This document shows positions 51,515-60,936 of a DNA stretch of 64,000 bases, piece after piece. The first letter of the stretch is position 1; every line of letters starts with the position of its first letter. This stretch comes from an uncultured Campylobacter sp. GTDB taxonomy: Bacteria > Campylobacterota > Campylobacteria > Campylobacterales > Campylobacteraceae. The notes beneath the pieces are model-generated. The model worked only from the letters and a program-made list of their open reading frames with translations, had not been told where the DNA came from and made no database searches. Position numbers and translations under genes: made by a program. The stretch spans positions 1 through 64,000 of the forward strand of contig NZ_CALJPG010000024.1 in NCBI RefSeq assembly GCF_937980635.1, read 5' to 3'.

Positions 51515-52635
51515 AGCCCCTCTATCACGCTCTCTTGAATTTCGTCAAATTTAAGTACGCTCTTGCCTCCGTGATCTTTGGCGAAGGTCTTAGCCGCGCT
51601 CTCACTATCAAACGCAATGAGCTCGTCGCCCATCGGTCCTAGGACGTTGGAGCCGAGCACGTAAAAAGCGCTTTTAGCATCGATCTTGTGTAGCTTGTAG
51701 TAATCGGTTACGAAAATTTTATCAAAGCCCTTGCCCTTTTCGAAGTAGTATTTCATCATATCTTTTACGCCGTCAAAATACAGACTCTCGCCGCCCTGAA
51801 CCTCTATCATCGCCGCCCAGTTAGGGTTTTTACCTACCAGCATACCGCAGACCGGGCATTTAGCGCCTTCCGGCACGACGATCTTTTCAGGCTTTTTCGC
51901 TTTTGCGTTTTTGTCGCTGCTGCCTAAATTTGCCGGCGCATCCCATAGATACAGCGCCGCGGCTTGCAGGTGTTTGTCGTACTCAGGAGCCTTGCTCGCG
52001 CCTTTTGCGTCGCAAACATTTTTGAGATGAGCTTTAAGCTCGGAGATGGCTTTGAAGTTTTTCGCTTCGGTTTTAGCGCAGTTTGTTTCGTAAAATTCCT
52101 TACCGTGCGCGTAAACGCCGCCCTCGCGCTTGGCTTTGATCATCTTGTTATCGCCCGCAAAATCCTGCCCCGCAATCTCGTAGGCTTTCGCGAAGTTCAC
52201 TATCTCGCCGCCGTTTTCGGCCTGGAATTCCTTCGCGTCGGCTTCGGTTGAGAAGGCGTATTTACTATTGCGCGTCATTGTGCCTTTGACTTTGCTACCC
52301 ACGACGTAAAAGGCTTTATTTGCGTCGATCAAATTTAGATTTTTCGTATCGACGACCTGTGCATCGCTTGGAATTTTCCCCTCCGTTAGCTCGTACAAGC
52401 AGTGCAGAGAAGCTACTTGCTTGCCGTTCCAAACGTGGTTGGTTTTATAAAATTTAACCAAATTCATTCCGCAAACGGCGCAGTATTCTTTGCCCTCGCC
52501 GCTTCCGACGAGCGTAGCCTTGCTAGGATCTACGCTTTGAAACATAGGCTTTGCCGGTTTATTGGCCCCGTCCATAGAGGCGCCGCAAACGAGCGCAACA
52601 AGCGCTGCCGAAACTAAAAACGAACGTAAAATCAT
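51511..52635 (-). CDS. Tandem NosL-domain protein with two CxxCxM motifs
   Basis: A 374-residue exported protein (signal peptide about 1-19). Two NosL-type domains: the first has C52-x2-C55-x-M57 (YCAVCGM), the second C260-x2-C263-x-M265 (KCPVCGM). Both end in the family's (K/S)AFYV(V/L)GS segment. Between them (about 172-235) is a segment shaped like a cytochrome c domain (GKEFYETNCAK...YLWDAP) without a CxxCH. A Cu(I) chaperone is the natural reading. First gene of the six-gene coupled set that follows the mcc cluster, so MccA copper loading is its likely purpose. Confidence 0.85.
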   Translation of the reverse strand: MILRSFLVSAALVALVCGASMDGANKPAKPMFQSVDPSKATLVGSGEGKEYCAVCGMNLVKFYKTNHVWNGKQVASLHCLYELTEGKIPSDAQVVDTKNLNLIDANKAFYVVGSKVKGTMTRNSKYAFSTEADAKEFQAENGGEIVNFAKAYEIAGQDFAGDNKMIKAKREGGVYAHGKEFYETNCAKTEAKNFKAISELKAHLKNVCDAKGASKAPEYDKHLQAAALYLWDAPANLGSSDKNAKAKKPEKIVVPEGAKCPVCGMLVGKNPNWAAMIEVQGGESLYFDGVKDMMKYYFEKGKGFDKIFVTDYYKLHKIDAKSAFYVLGSNVLGPMGDELIAFDSESAAKTFAKDHGGKSVLKFDEIQESVIEGL

Positions 52636-52666
52636 ACCGTCTCCTTAAAAATTTGATGTTTTAAAT

Positions 52667-53500
52667 CTACTTACTAATCGAGTTTAAAAATTCCAAATTC
52701 TCGCATCCCATCTTGATGCCGCCGTCGCAGCTTTTTTTGAAAAGCTCTTTTGCTTTGGCGTTATCGGACTTCACGCCCTTACCTTCGGCATACATTATGG
52801 CTAAGTTATTGCAGCCGTCGAAGTGACCGAGGTTGCACGCCTTTTCATACTGCTGCTTTGCCTGCCTATAATCCTGGCTTACCCCCTGCCCGAAGGCGTA
52901 TAGATAACCTAGATTGTTGCAGCCGATGCCGATGTCGCCGCCGCAAGCTTTTTCGTAAAAAATTTTAGCCTTTGCGAAGCTTTGCTGCACGCCTTCGCCC
53001 TTTAGATACAGATAGCCCAGGTTGTTGCAGCCCATCATATCGCCGTAGGTGCAGGCCTTCTCATAAAGGCTCGCCGCCTTGGCGACATCCTTTGCAAGCC
53101 CCGCGCCGTTTGCGTATAAAAGCCCAAGCGAGGTGCAGCCTTCGTTATCTTTGCAGGCTTTTTCGTAATAAGCCGCGGCTTTGGTAAAATTTTGATCCGC
53201 GCCGTTGCCGCTCTCAAAAATATAGCCTAGATTGTTGCACGCAAGCGCAAATTTAGCGCTACACGCTTTCTCGTAGAGGCTGATCGCTTTTTCGAAATTT
53301 TTCTCTACGTTGCCGGTGCCCTCAAAATACAAAACGGCTAGATTATAGCAGCCCGAAGCTTTATTTTCCAAACCGCACGCTCGCTCGTAAATTTCTGCGA
53401 GTTTTTTATGATCGCCGCTTTGCTGAGCTTGAATGCCCTCGCTGATAAAGCCCGCATTTGCCGCGGCAGCCAAGGCTAACGCTATTAGAAATTTTTTCAA
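52667..53500 (-). CDS. Exported Sel1-repeat, cysteine-rich protein (HcpA-like)
   Basis: A 277-residue protein with a signal peptide (about 1-16) and seven Sel1-like repeats of about 36 residues. The repeats follow the pattern G-C-x-N-L-(G/A)-x-(L/M)-Y-x-x-G-x-G-V...KA...YEKAC. The paired Cys of each repeat are typical of Helicobacter Hcp-type secreted proteins. It lies between the heme lyase gene and the NosL-like genes on the same strand. Protein-protein interaction in the periplasm is likely; a specific partner is not known. Confidence 0.88.
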   Translation of the reverse strand: MKKFLIALALAAAANAGFISEGIQAQQSGDHKKLAEIYERACGLENKASGCYNLAVLYFEGTGNVEKNFEKAISLYEKACSAKFALACNNLGYIFESGNGADQNFTKAAAYYEKACKDNEGCTSLGLLYANGAGLAKDVAKAASLYEKACTYGDMMGCNNLGYLYLKGEGVQQSFAKAKIFYEKACGGDIGIGCNNLGYLYAFGQGVSQDYRQAKQQYEKACNLGHFDGCNNLAIMYAEGKGVKSDNAKAKELFKKSCDGGIKMGCENLEFLNSISK

Positions 53501-53510
53501 ATTTACTCCT

Positions 53511-56201
53511 TCATATCGTTTTTACGTCCCTGCCCCTAAAAGCAAGAGCGATTATTAAAAATACCGCCGCTATTATACAATAAAACGGCGCGGGTATCTG
53601 CGGCGCATCGCCCGCGGCGTAAGAGTGCATGCCGGTGAGGTAAAAATTTACGCCGAAATAGGTCATTATGATCGAGCTATACGCGAGCGTCGAGCTCACG
53701 CAATAAACATAGATCGAGCCGAGCTTCGGGATAAGCTTTAGATGCAGCACGATCGCATAGACGATGATCGAGACATACGACCAAGTCTCTTTGCTATCCC
53801 AGCCCCAGTATCGCCCCCAGCTCTCATTCGCCCACACGCCGCCGAAGAAATTTCCGAGCGTCAGCATCGAAAGCCCCACGATGAGGCTGATCTCGTTGAT
53901 CGCCGTTATATATCTGATCTGAGCGTTAAGCCGCTCGCGATTGGCGCTGTTTTTAAGCGCCATCAAAACAAGAGCCAAAAGCCCAAGTAGGCAGCTAAGC
54001 CCTAAAAATCCATAGCTAGCCGTGATAACCGAGACGTGGATGCTAAGCCAATACGATTTTAGCACCGGCACGAGGTTGGTAATCTGCGGATTTACGAAGC
54101 TCATATGCGCTACGAGCATCACGATGCTAGCTAGCAAGCAGCTCGCGCTTAGCGTAAGCAGGGACTTTCTAAAAAATATGATCCCCGCAAGCGCCGCCGA
54201 CCAGCCAATGTAGATCATCGATTCATAGCTATCGCTCCACGGCGCGTGAGCCGCGACGTACCAGCGCAGCACAAGCGCGAGGGTATGTGCTGCAAAGCTT
54301 GCGGCAAAGGCCGCAAATAAAATTTTTTGCGCGAGCGTGAAGCGCTTACCGCAAAGCGCGCCCAAAAGCGCTAAAACAAGAGCTACGCCGCCTAGGATCA
54401 TATAGCAATAAACGAGCTTTTTGAAAACCGAAGCTTTATTGTAAAACACCTCGGCTTTGACGCGACTAACGCTTGGAAGAATAGCTGCCGAGGTGGCTCT
54501 TTGGTAGCTTTTCAGCTCTGCAAGCGCGCTGTCCGCTTTAGCCCAATCATTATCCGAAATTCCATCCTGCAAGCCGTTTAGATAATCGTTTAGCACGCCT
54601 TTGATCTGCGGCGCGATCCTATAATCCGCAAAGGCGTCGTTCGGCGAGAGCCAGGTGTTTTGCGGGTCGTTCGGCACGGGGATAAATTTAAAAAACACCC
54701 CCCTAAAGGTCAAATACGCGATATTTAGCCGCTCGTCGAATTTAATCAGCTCGTTATCGAGCGCGGCGCGGCGCGAGGCGCTTTTTTCATTCGCCTCGTC
54801 CAGGGCATGGGCGAGCTTGTAGTTGCCGTTTTCATCAAAGACCGAATTAAAGCTCGCATATCGCTCCTGCGGGGCTAAGCCCAGCATCTTTTTGATCTCG
54901 TCGTTTTTGATCTTAATGATCTTTTGATCGCGCCAAAACGCAGGATTTAGGCTCATTCCTAGGATCATCTGCTCGGCGCTTAAGCCGTAAAGCGAATCCG
55001 TGCCTGAAATTTTATTTACGATCTCGCTTGCTTCGATGCTAAGCGGCTTGATCCTGCCCATGTAATCTTGCACCAAAAGCTCCGCGAACGCGCCGTTTGC
55101 ATGAACGCGCGAGTTGGCTTTAAGGTTTGCCAGATAGTTTTCATCGGCGGCGCGAAGCTCAATGCTGAAAAAAAGCGGCGCGATTAGAAGAAACGCGGTG
55201 GGCGCGTTATTTTTGATAAATTTAGCGAGCTTTTTAAACCTGCTGCCGGCGGTAAAAAGATTTCCGATAAATCCGACGCAAAGCAAGAAATAGCCGAAAT
55301 AAGTGGGGATTTTACCCGGATCGCGATTAAGCTCTAGCACCGTGCCCAGCTCGTCCGTGTCGTAGGAGGACTGAAAGAGCTTGAAACCGTCAAAGCTTAG
55401 CGGGTGGTTCATATAAATTTCATGCTCTCCCGCGCTCTTGCCCTCTTTTAAAATTTCAACGTCGCTGGCGTAGGATGACGGACTTTGCGAGCCGGGATAG
55501 CGCTCGAGCTTAAATTTCAAAAGCTTTACCGCAAACGGAAGCTCTATGAGCTTCGAGCCCCAGCTTAGCATTATCTCCTCGCCGTCAAAGTTTAAAATTT
55601 TGGGTTCACCCAGCCAGCCCGCACCGCCGCGCAGCTCCGCTTTTTGCTCGATTCCGCCCTCAAAGCCCGCCTTTACCGCAAGCGTGCCCTGCTCGCCTTT
55701 GGGCGCGGGTTTGTAGGAGCTAAATTTGACGGTGAAGCTTTTGGAATTTATACTTTGCGTGAAGCTAAAATCGTTATTGCCGATCTGAGATAGATTTAGC
55801 GGATGCTCAAACAGCGCGTCTTGCGTGCGGATTTGCAAGTATGGTTTGACGCTTACCATCTCGCTTTCGCTCTCGCCCGCTCTTACGTGCAGCACGCCCT
55901 CGGTGCCGAAATAGCGCGTCAGCGCCGCGCCGACAAAGATAACGATAAATGCCGCGTGAAGTACGAATGAACCGAAGCGGCGCCACATTTTGGTTTTAAT
56001 TATAATGCCGAGCAGGCTCAGCGTCGCAGCACCCATGACGCACTCATACCAGCGCGCCTCATAGACTAAAATTTTAGCAGTTTGCGTATCGTAAATGCTT
56101 TCTAAAAAGGTTGCGACGCCGGCACCTGCAGCTAGAATGAAAAGGAGGCAGAGCGCGAACTTGTAAGAGATGAAAAATTTTAATATTTTTAGCGCGCTCA
56201 T
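53511..56201 (-). CDS. ccsA1: CcsBA-type fused cytochrome c heme lyase (CcsA1-like)
   Basis: An 896-residue system II cytochrome c synthetase. The N-terminal ResB/CcsB part (about 1-340) has four helices around a large periplasmic domain. The C-terminal CcsA part (about 590-896) contains the WWD-type heme-handling segment WGRYWGWDSKETW near 795-807 and flanking His residues. In W. succinogenes a dedicated isoenzyme, CcsA1, attaches heme to the CX15CH motif of MccA. This gene is in the same transcription unit as an MccA with CX15CH, so I assign that role. Confidence 0.92.
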   Translation of the reverse strand: MSALKILKFFISYKFALCLLFILAAGAGVATFLESIYDTQTAKILVYEARWYECVMGAATLSLLGIIIKTKMWRRFGSFVLHAAFIVIFVGAALTRYFGTEGVLHVRAGESESEMVSVKPYLQIRTQDALFEHPLNLSQIGNNDFSFTQSINSKSFTVKFSSYKPAPKGEQGTLAVKAGFEGGIEQKAELRGGAGWLGEPKILNFDGEEIMLSWGSKLIELPFAVKLLKFKLERYPGSQSPSSYASDVEILKEGKSAGEHEIYMNHPLSFDGFKLFQSSYDTDELGTVLELNRDPGKIPTYFGYFLLCVGFIGNLFTAGSRFKKLAKFIKNNAPTAFLLIAPLFFSIELRAADENYLANLKANSRVHANGAFAELLVQDYMGRIKPLSIEASEIVNKISGTDSLYGLSAEQMILGMSLNPAFWRDQKIIKIKNDEIKKMLGLAPQERYASFNSVFDENGNYKLAHALDEANEKSASRRAALDNELIKFDERLNIAYLTFRGVFFKFIPVPNDPQNTWLSPNDAFADYRIAPQIKGVLNDYLNGLQDGISDNDWAKADSALAELKSYQRATSAAILPSVSRVKAEVFYNKASVFKKLVYCYMILGGVALVLALLGALCGKRFTLAQKILFAAFAASFAAHTLALVLRWYVAAHAPWSDSYESMIYIGWSAALAGIIFFRKSLLTLSASCLLASIVMLVAHMSFVNPQITNLVPVLKSYWLSIHVSVITASYGFLGLSCLLGLLALVLMALKNSANRERLNAQIRYITAINEISLIVGLSMLTLGNFFGGVWANESWGRYWGWDSKETWSYVSIIVYAIVLHLKLIPKLGSIYVYCVSSTLAYSSIIMTYFGVNFYLTGMHSYAAGDAPQIPAPFYCIIAAVFLIIALAFRGRDVKTI

Positions 56202-56216
56202 TAACCCTCCGCAGTT

Positions 56217-57188
56217 TTACATTATTATATCGTAAGTTTGTCCCGCGTATAGTATAAACATTCTAAGAAGTAATACCCCAACCACGCTGGCAAGCGCGCT
56301 AACGTAGAACGCAAACGCGGTGTGAGCGATCTTTTTGCCTAGTGCGAAATTTAAAACGAGCGGTACGCAAAAGCCTACGCCCACGACGCCTAGCCAAAAC
56401 ATCTTCGCATAAAATCCCTCGTTAAATGCGACGCTCGCGGCTTTTTGCACGTCGCTGCCAGTGATAAGCGAGACGAAAATCATGCCGATTAGTAAAATTT
56501 CCATCGCCAAAACCGGCCACTCGACCGCGTGTAAAATTTTAAGATCGCCGCCGTGCGGGTCTGCTTTAAAGAAAAGCGCGGCTATGAGGCTTGAGCCCGC
56601 AATTCCCGCCGATAAGCCAGACGCCACGAAAAGCGCAGGCAAAACGGCTGTATTAAGGATAGGAAATCTAACTAAAACCGAGATCAAAAAGCCGGTATAG
56701 GCGCAGATCGCAACCGCAAAAACAAGCGTAAGCGCAAGAAGTAACGGGCGAAGCGCGTTTAAAATTTTCATTACGAGCGTGAAAAGCCCTTTTAAAAAAG
56801 TAAGTCTGCGCGATAAAAATCCGCTAAGATCAGCTTCAAACGCATAAAGGCAGGCTACGAAGCTAAGCGGAATATAGACGCAAAGCGCCGCCACGCCCAC
56901 GGACATAACCGAGGTAAAGTTGTAATTAATCAAAATTTTCCAAAAAAGAAGCGGCCTCTCAAGGTCGGCTACCAGGCAGACCATACCGAGTAAGATCGCT
57001 ACGAAAGATAGCAGCGACGCAGCTTTAAACAGCGGCGTGCTCTCGGTCTGTTTTTTGTAAAATTTGACGAGGATCGCGACTATCAAAGCGCCGCCGCTCA
57101 TACCCGCTAGCAAAAGATAGACCGCGATTGGCCAGCCCCACTCCACGCCGTGCGAGAAGGTCGCAGTGAAATTTATGGCTCCGTTCAT
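56217..57188 (-). CDS. mccD: MccD, NrfD-like quinol dehydrogenase membrane subunit
   Basis: A 323-residue NrfD/PsrC-type protein with eight to nine helices, beginning GVEWGWPIAVYLLLAGMSGGA (about 15-35). It would oxidise menaquinol and pass electrons to the iron-sulfur subunit MccC. One base separates it from mccC. Similar NrfD proteins serve nitrite, polysulfide and tetrathionate systems; the neighbours fix it as the sulfite-reductase partner. Confidence 0.92.
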   Translation of the reverse strand: MNGAINFTATFSHGVEWGWPIAVYLLLAGMSGGALIVAILVKFYKKQTESTPLFKAASLLSFVAILLGMVCLVADLERPLLFWKILINYNFTSVMSVGVAALCVYIPLSFVACLYAFEADLSGFLSRRLTFLKGLFTLVMKILNALRPLLLALTLVFAVAICAYTGFLISVLVRFPILNTAVLPALFVASGLSAGIAGSSLIAALFFKADPHGGDLKILHAVEWPVLAMEILLIGMIFVSLITGSDVQKAASVAFNEGFYAKMFWLGVVGVGFCVPLVLNFALGKKIAHTAFAFYVSALASVVGVLLLRMFILYAGQTYDIIM

Positions 57189-57189
57189 A

Positions 57190-57903
57190 TCACACCCCCA
57201 GTTTTACCGCAGGAATATAGCGCAGACTCGGCTTCGTGCCACACTCCGGGCGCATTCGCAGGCTGTCTTTTACGCGAAGTAGCTTGCTAATGTGCGAGCT
57301 TTCGTCGTTTAGATCGCCAAATACGATCGCCTCGTATCTGCACGCCTCGATGCAGGCGGGCTCGTGGCCGTCTTTTAAATTCGTATCCAAGCAGAAGTTG
57401 CAGCTCTCTGCGGCTTTGGTATCGTGGTTTATGAAGCGTACGTCGTAAGGACAGGCGACGATGCAGTATTTACAGGCGATGCAGTCGTCGGTGTTCATCG
57501 TCGTGATGCCCGTTTTTTCGTCCTTGTGGCAGGCTTTTGTCGGGCAGACGTTCACGCACGGCGCGTCCTCGCACTGCTGACAAGATACTCTAACATAGCG
57601 CTTTTCTTTTAAATTTAGCGGATCGGTTTTGTCCTGGATAAAAAGCCTCATTTGACCTTTCGGAACCGAATTTACCTTTTTACAGGCGATCTCGCAGTCG
57701 GTACAGCCGACGCATTTGTTCTGATCGAATATCATACCGTAGTGCGGCTTTTTCGGCTCTTGCTTTTTGACGCTCGCGTTCGCGTCTTGCGCGTTTTTAT
57801 CCGGGCCGTCGCCGCTTTGCGCAAGTAAATTTGAGGCAATTGCGCCGAGCCCCAAAGAGCCGAGTGCGGCGGATTTTATAAAATTTCTTCTTTGCTTTTG
57901 CAT
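57190..57903 (-). CDS. mccC: MccC, Tat-exported [4Fe-4S] electron-transfer subunit
   Basis: A 237-residue NrfC-like protein. A twin-arginine signal (QRRNFIKSAALGS) precedes four [4Fe-4S] motifs: CVGCTDCEIACK, CQQCEDAPCVNVCP, CIACKYCIVACP and CNFC...CIEAC. It links MccD to MccA in the periplasm. An Asn/Asp/Lys-rich linker follows the signal. Close packing with mccB (28 bases) and mccD (1 base). Confidence 0.93.
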   Translation of the reverse strand: MQKQRRNFIKSAALGSLGLGAIASNLLAQSGDGPDKNAQDANASVKKQEPKKPHYGMIFDQNKCVGCTDCEIACKKVNSVPKGQMRLFIQDKTDPLNLKEKRYVRVSCQQCEDAPCVNVCPTKACHKDEKTGITTMNTDDCIACKYCIVACPYDVRFINHDTKAAESCNFCLDTNLKDGHEPACIEACRYEAIVFGDLNDESSHISKLLRVKDSLRMRPECGTKPSLRYIPAVKLGV

Positions 57904-57931
57904 ATTCTCCTCCGACTAAATTTAAGCAAAA

Positions 57932-58705
57932 CTACTTTGTTTTATTCGCGTCGTGAAAGCTTTTAGCCTCGCTCTCGCTAAGCTTTTTCGCAGCATCGGC
58001 AAGCTCGCCGGGCTTTAAAACCTTTAGTAGTTCGGCTTCAAAAATCACCACAGAACCCGCAGGAATTCTATCTACGTCCACGTTGCCGTAGGCTAAATTA
58101 CTAGGGATTGTAAATTTATATTTCGAGCCTGTATTCATCAAAAGCAACCCCTCGCGCAATCCGTCAATTAAGCCTATCATAGAAAGATGCGCCGGAATTT
58201 TAGATGCGAAAGTATCGTCAAATACGCTACCGTTCGTCAAATACGCCTTGTAGTTCATCACTACTACGCTCTCAGGCTTTGGCTTTTCGCCCATGCCTAG
58301 CTTTAGAATTTCATATTGAAGACCGGATTTCGTGGTTTTAACATCCGGATTTTTGGCATTTTTCGCCATAAATTCCTTGCCCGCTTTTAAATTTTTATCA
58401 AGCTCCGCTTTGGAATTTGTTTCTACGATCTTATTTAGCTTATCGGCTCTTTGATTCAAAAGCGCAATAATTTCCTCATCTTTTAGCTTCTGCTGCTTTT
58501 TAAGAGCGTCCAAAAACCCCTCTATCACCGCATCTAAGTCGTATTTGACACCCAAAGCGGCTTGTGAATGCAGCTGGTTTGAAACATAGCTTCCGGTAGA
58601 AGCTCCGATGCTATAAGATTCTTTTTGCTCTTGCGTAGTCAAATTCGCGCCCAACGCGCAGCTTGCCAAAACGATAGGCAAGAAAATTTTTAGTCTTTTT
58701 TGCAT
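57932..58705 (-). CDS. mccB: MccB, periplasmic FKBP-type peptidyl-prolyl isomerase
   Basis: A 257-residue protein with a signal peptide (about 1-19), a helical dimerisation domain as in Mip/FkpA (about 22-125) and a C-terminal FKBP domain (about 126-235). The FKBP domain carries VVMNYKAYLTNGSVFDDT, GLREGLLLMNTGSKYKFTIPSNLAYG and VVIFEAELL. W. succinogenes MccB is such an isomerase and is needed for MccA maturation. It follows mccA across a strong stem-loop. Confidence 0.92.
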   Translation of the reverse strand: MQKRLKIFLPIVLASCALGANLTTQEQKESYSIGASTGSYVSNQLHSQAALGVKYDLDAVIEGFLDALKKQQKLKDEEIIALLNQRADKLNKIVETNSKAELDKNLKAGKEFMAKNAKNPDVKTTKSGLQYEILKLGMGEKPKPESVVVMNYKAYLTNGSVFDDTFASKIPAHLSMIGLIDGLREGLLLMNTGSKYKFTIPSNLAYGNVDVDRIPAGSVVIFEAELLKVLKPGELADAAKKLSESEAKSFHDANKTK

Positions 58706-58721
58706 ACATTTGCCTTTTAAA

Positions 58722-58753
58722 TTTCGGGGCCGCGAGCTTACGCGACCCCGAAA
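58722..58753 (-). promoter_or_regulatory. Intercistronic stem-loop between mccA and mccB
   Basis: A 13-bp stem (58741-58753 with 58722-58734, loop of 6) starting 3 bases after the mccA stop. One position is C/A on the plus strand but G-U in the minus-strand RNA, so the hairpin belongs to the leftward transcript. No T-run follows. It is probably a processing/stabilising element that raises MccA over MccB-D. Confidence 0.7.
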
Positions 58754-58756
58754 GAA

Positions 58757-60832
58757 TTATAAATTATTATTTAAAATTCTTTGAGCCTCTTTGATATACT
58801 CTTTAGCGGCCTCTAGCCTTTGCTTAGTATATTTAAAGCCATGCATTCCCCATGAGCCGTCTTTTTCGATAAGATCGACGGTGTCTTGAGCTTTTTCGAT
58901 TAGCTCATAGACGCGAGTTTTATCACTGGAGTTAAGCTTTTTAGTCTCAAGGATAGAGTAAATTCCTTGAATACCGATCTTAACTTGCGAGAAGTCACTC
59001 TTAATCGGAGTTTGCCAGCCCATAACCTCATCGTAAACCTGCTTTTGGTTCTTGAAGTGAAGCGTCTCTTTTAGCTCGGAAACGACAGGGCTGTGGCAGC
59101 CTTTGGTATCTTGCATATCTTTATCCGCCCAAGATGTTCGTGCGCACGACCACATAAGATCGACGAAATTTCGTCCATCTTTATTTCTTTGGAAGTGCCA
59201 ATCTTTCGCATCTCTTGGACCTTTAGCGGCATCGCCTGCAACTAGAGATTTTCTAGCAGGATCGATGTCAATCTTCCAGATGTGCGATCTTCTTTGAGTA
59301 TCAAATCCCGCGTTATCTTGGAACTGAATAGCATAGAAGTTCTCGCAGCTCATCATAAACGGCATGTGGCAAGATGCGCAGGTGTTGTCTTTATGCGTAT
59401 CGGCTCTTGCGGCGATGTAGGCTTGCTCTTGGTGGCAATCTTTGCACTCTTTTGTGATCTTAGGCTTTGTATAAAACGCGCTCAAATAGCCCTGCTCTGA
59501 GTTGTAATTTACGCCCTTGACGGTTTTATCACCAACTACCGGTCCGGTATTATCGTGCGGATCGTGGCAGGTTACGCAGCGCATACCCTTCTCGTAGTGA
59601 GCGGTGAAGTAGGACTGAGAGCCCTCAGAGCCACAGCCTGGTCCCATAGATTTAAATTTAGAGCTAAGAGATAGATCTGGGTTTCCGTTGTTTAGCGGAT
59701 TAGCACGAGCTAAATCAGGGCTATAGTTAAATCTTTGGTGGCAGCGTTCGCAGTTTGAGGTTCTAAAATTTGTAGCGCCGTCAAGGTGACCGCCCGCTCC
59801 ATGACACTCTTCGCAGGTGATACCTTTGGAGATAGTGTGCTTTTGAAGCTCTTTTGCGTTACCCAAAGCGGCATAGAATTCTTTCTTAGTTTTAAAATCG
59901 AATTTGAATGGGTGGCAGACTTCGCAATACGAGCTGTTTGCTTGGAAAAACATCGATTTTTTATATTTCGCAGCATACGACGCAAGACCTCTTACGTAAC
60001 CGCCGTTATCGCCATATTCCTCAAGCGTGCCCGGGAATTCCGGAACGATCTTTTTGATCTTTTTGACCGTCTCATCGTCTAAATTTAACGCCCAAGTCCT
60101 TTGGAATTGGTTGCTGCCGGCTACGATCTGACCGGTACCGTCTCGTAGCAAACCGCCCTCTACGTGATAAGTTCCGCGTAGAAGCCATGCATCTACGTAG
60201 CCGAATTTTGTCCTTAGATGCCCCACGGTCGCATAAATTACGTCAGGGGTAATACCTTTTGGAAGGATCGACGCGGTATCCGGACTAAATACCGGATCGG
60301 TTAGGTTGTTATTAACCTCCGGGTGCTCGCCCGGGAAGCGGATAGTAGTGGCGTGGCGCGATCTGCTCCATGTCTCATACTGTGCAGGGTGGCACTCGCC
60401 GCATTTTTCAGGGCCTATGAATTTATTCGGAAATTGCAAGGAAGAGCCCGCAGGGATTCTATACATCATAGAGCTATAGCCCTTGCCGTCGTCTCTTTTA
60501 CTAGCCTTTGAAAAGTCAAATCCGTGACCTTCCGCAAGCCACTCCAAACCTCGGTCGTGTACATCCATCTTACCGACCGTCTTACCGCCGTATTTGGTAA
60601 AAATCGGGTGATTTTTAAATAGCCAGTCATACATCTCTCGCTCTTCTACGACGTAGTCCTGCAAGGATATGACGCCTCTGCTTTGCAACGTGCCCTTAGG
60701 ATTTGCGATGACGTCGCGCGATTTTTGCGACATTTCCATCTCATGCCCCATGCCTTCGTCGGCACAGGCTCCTGCGGCAAAAATGCTAATACAGGCGAGC
60801 GCGCCTAGTAGCATCTTATTCCATTTTTTCAT
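58757..60832 (-). CDS. mccA: MccA, octaheme c / copper dissimilatory sulfite reductase
   Basis: I use the ATG ending at 60832 (691 residues; AAAGGAGG just upstream); an in-frame ATG 7 codons earlier lacks this. After a signal peptide (about 1-25) come seven CXXCH motifs, with first cysteines at about 144, 303, 340, 361, 419, 463 and 485. One CX15CH follows (C563...C579-H580), the signature of the MccA family. Two non-heme cysteines, about C400 (GPGCGSEG) and C496 (MMSCENF), are at the spacing of the Cu(I) ligands beside the active-site heme of the Wolinella enzyme. It reduces sulfite to sulfide in the periplasm. First structural gene of mccABCD. Confidence 0.96.
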   Translation of the reverse strand: MKKWNKMLLGALACISIFAAGACADEGMGHEMEMSQKSRDVIANPKGTLQSRGVISLQDYVVEEREMYDWLFKNHPIFTKYGGKTVGKMDVHDRGLEWLAEGHGFDFSKASKRDDGKGYSSMMYRIPAGSSLQFPNKFIGPEKCGECHPAQYETWSRSRHATTIRFPGEHPEVNNNLTDPVFSPDTASILPKGITPDVIYATVGHLRTKFGYVDAWLLRGTYHVEGGLLRDGTGQIVAGSNQFQRTWALNLDDETVKKIKKIVPEFPGTLEEYGDNGGYVRGLASYAAKYKKSMFFQANSSYCEVCHPFKFDFKTKKEFYAALGNAKELQKHTISKGITCEECHGAGGHLDGATNFRTSNCERCHQRFNYSPDLARANPLNNGNPDLSLSSKFKSMGPGCGSEGSQSYFTAHYEKGMRCVTCHDPHDNTGPVVGDKTVKGVNYNSEQGYLSAFYTKPKITKECKDCHQEQAYIAARADTHKDNTCASCHMPFMMSCENFYAIQFQDNAGFDTQRRSHIWKIDIDPARKSLVAGDAAKGPRDAKDWHFQRNKDGRNFVDLMWSCARTSWADKDMQDTKGCHSPVVSELKETLHFKNQKQVYDEVMGWQTPIKSDFSQVKIGIQGIYSILETKKLNSSDKTRVYELIEKAQDTVDLIEKDGSWGMHGFKYTKQRLEAAKEYIKEAQRILNNNL

Positions 60833-60936
60833 GGATCCTCCTTTGAAAATCAAATTTTTAAATTAGCAAAGTTCTACGATTGGAATAATATCAACAAAAA
60901 AGGGTGAAAAAGGGAGAAATTTAATGAAGTCTAAAT

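Noticed and set aside
56217..60832. First reading as an nrf nitrite-reductase locus (NrfC/NrfD/NrfI-like genes with a multiheme cytochrome)
   Set aside because: The cytochrome has eight heme motifs with CX15CH and no NrfA CXXCK; the FKBP gene and CcsA1 match mcc instead.
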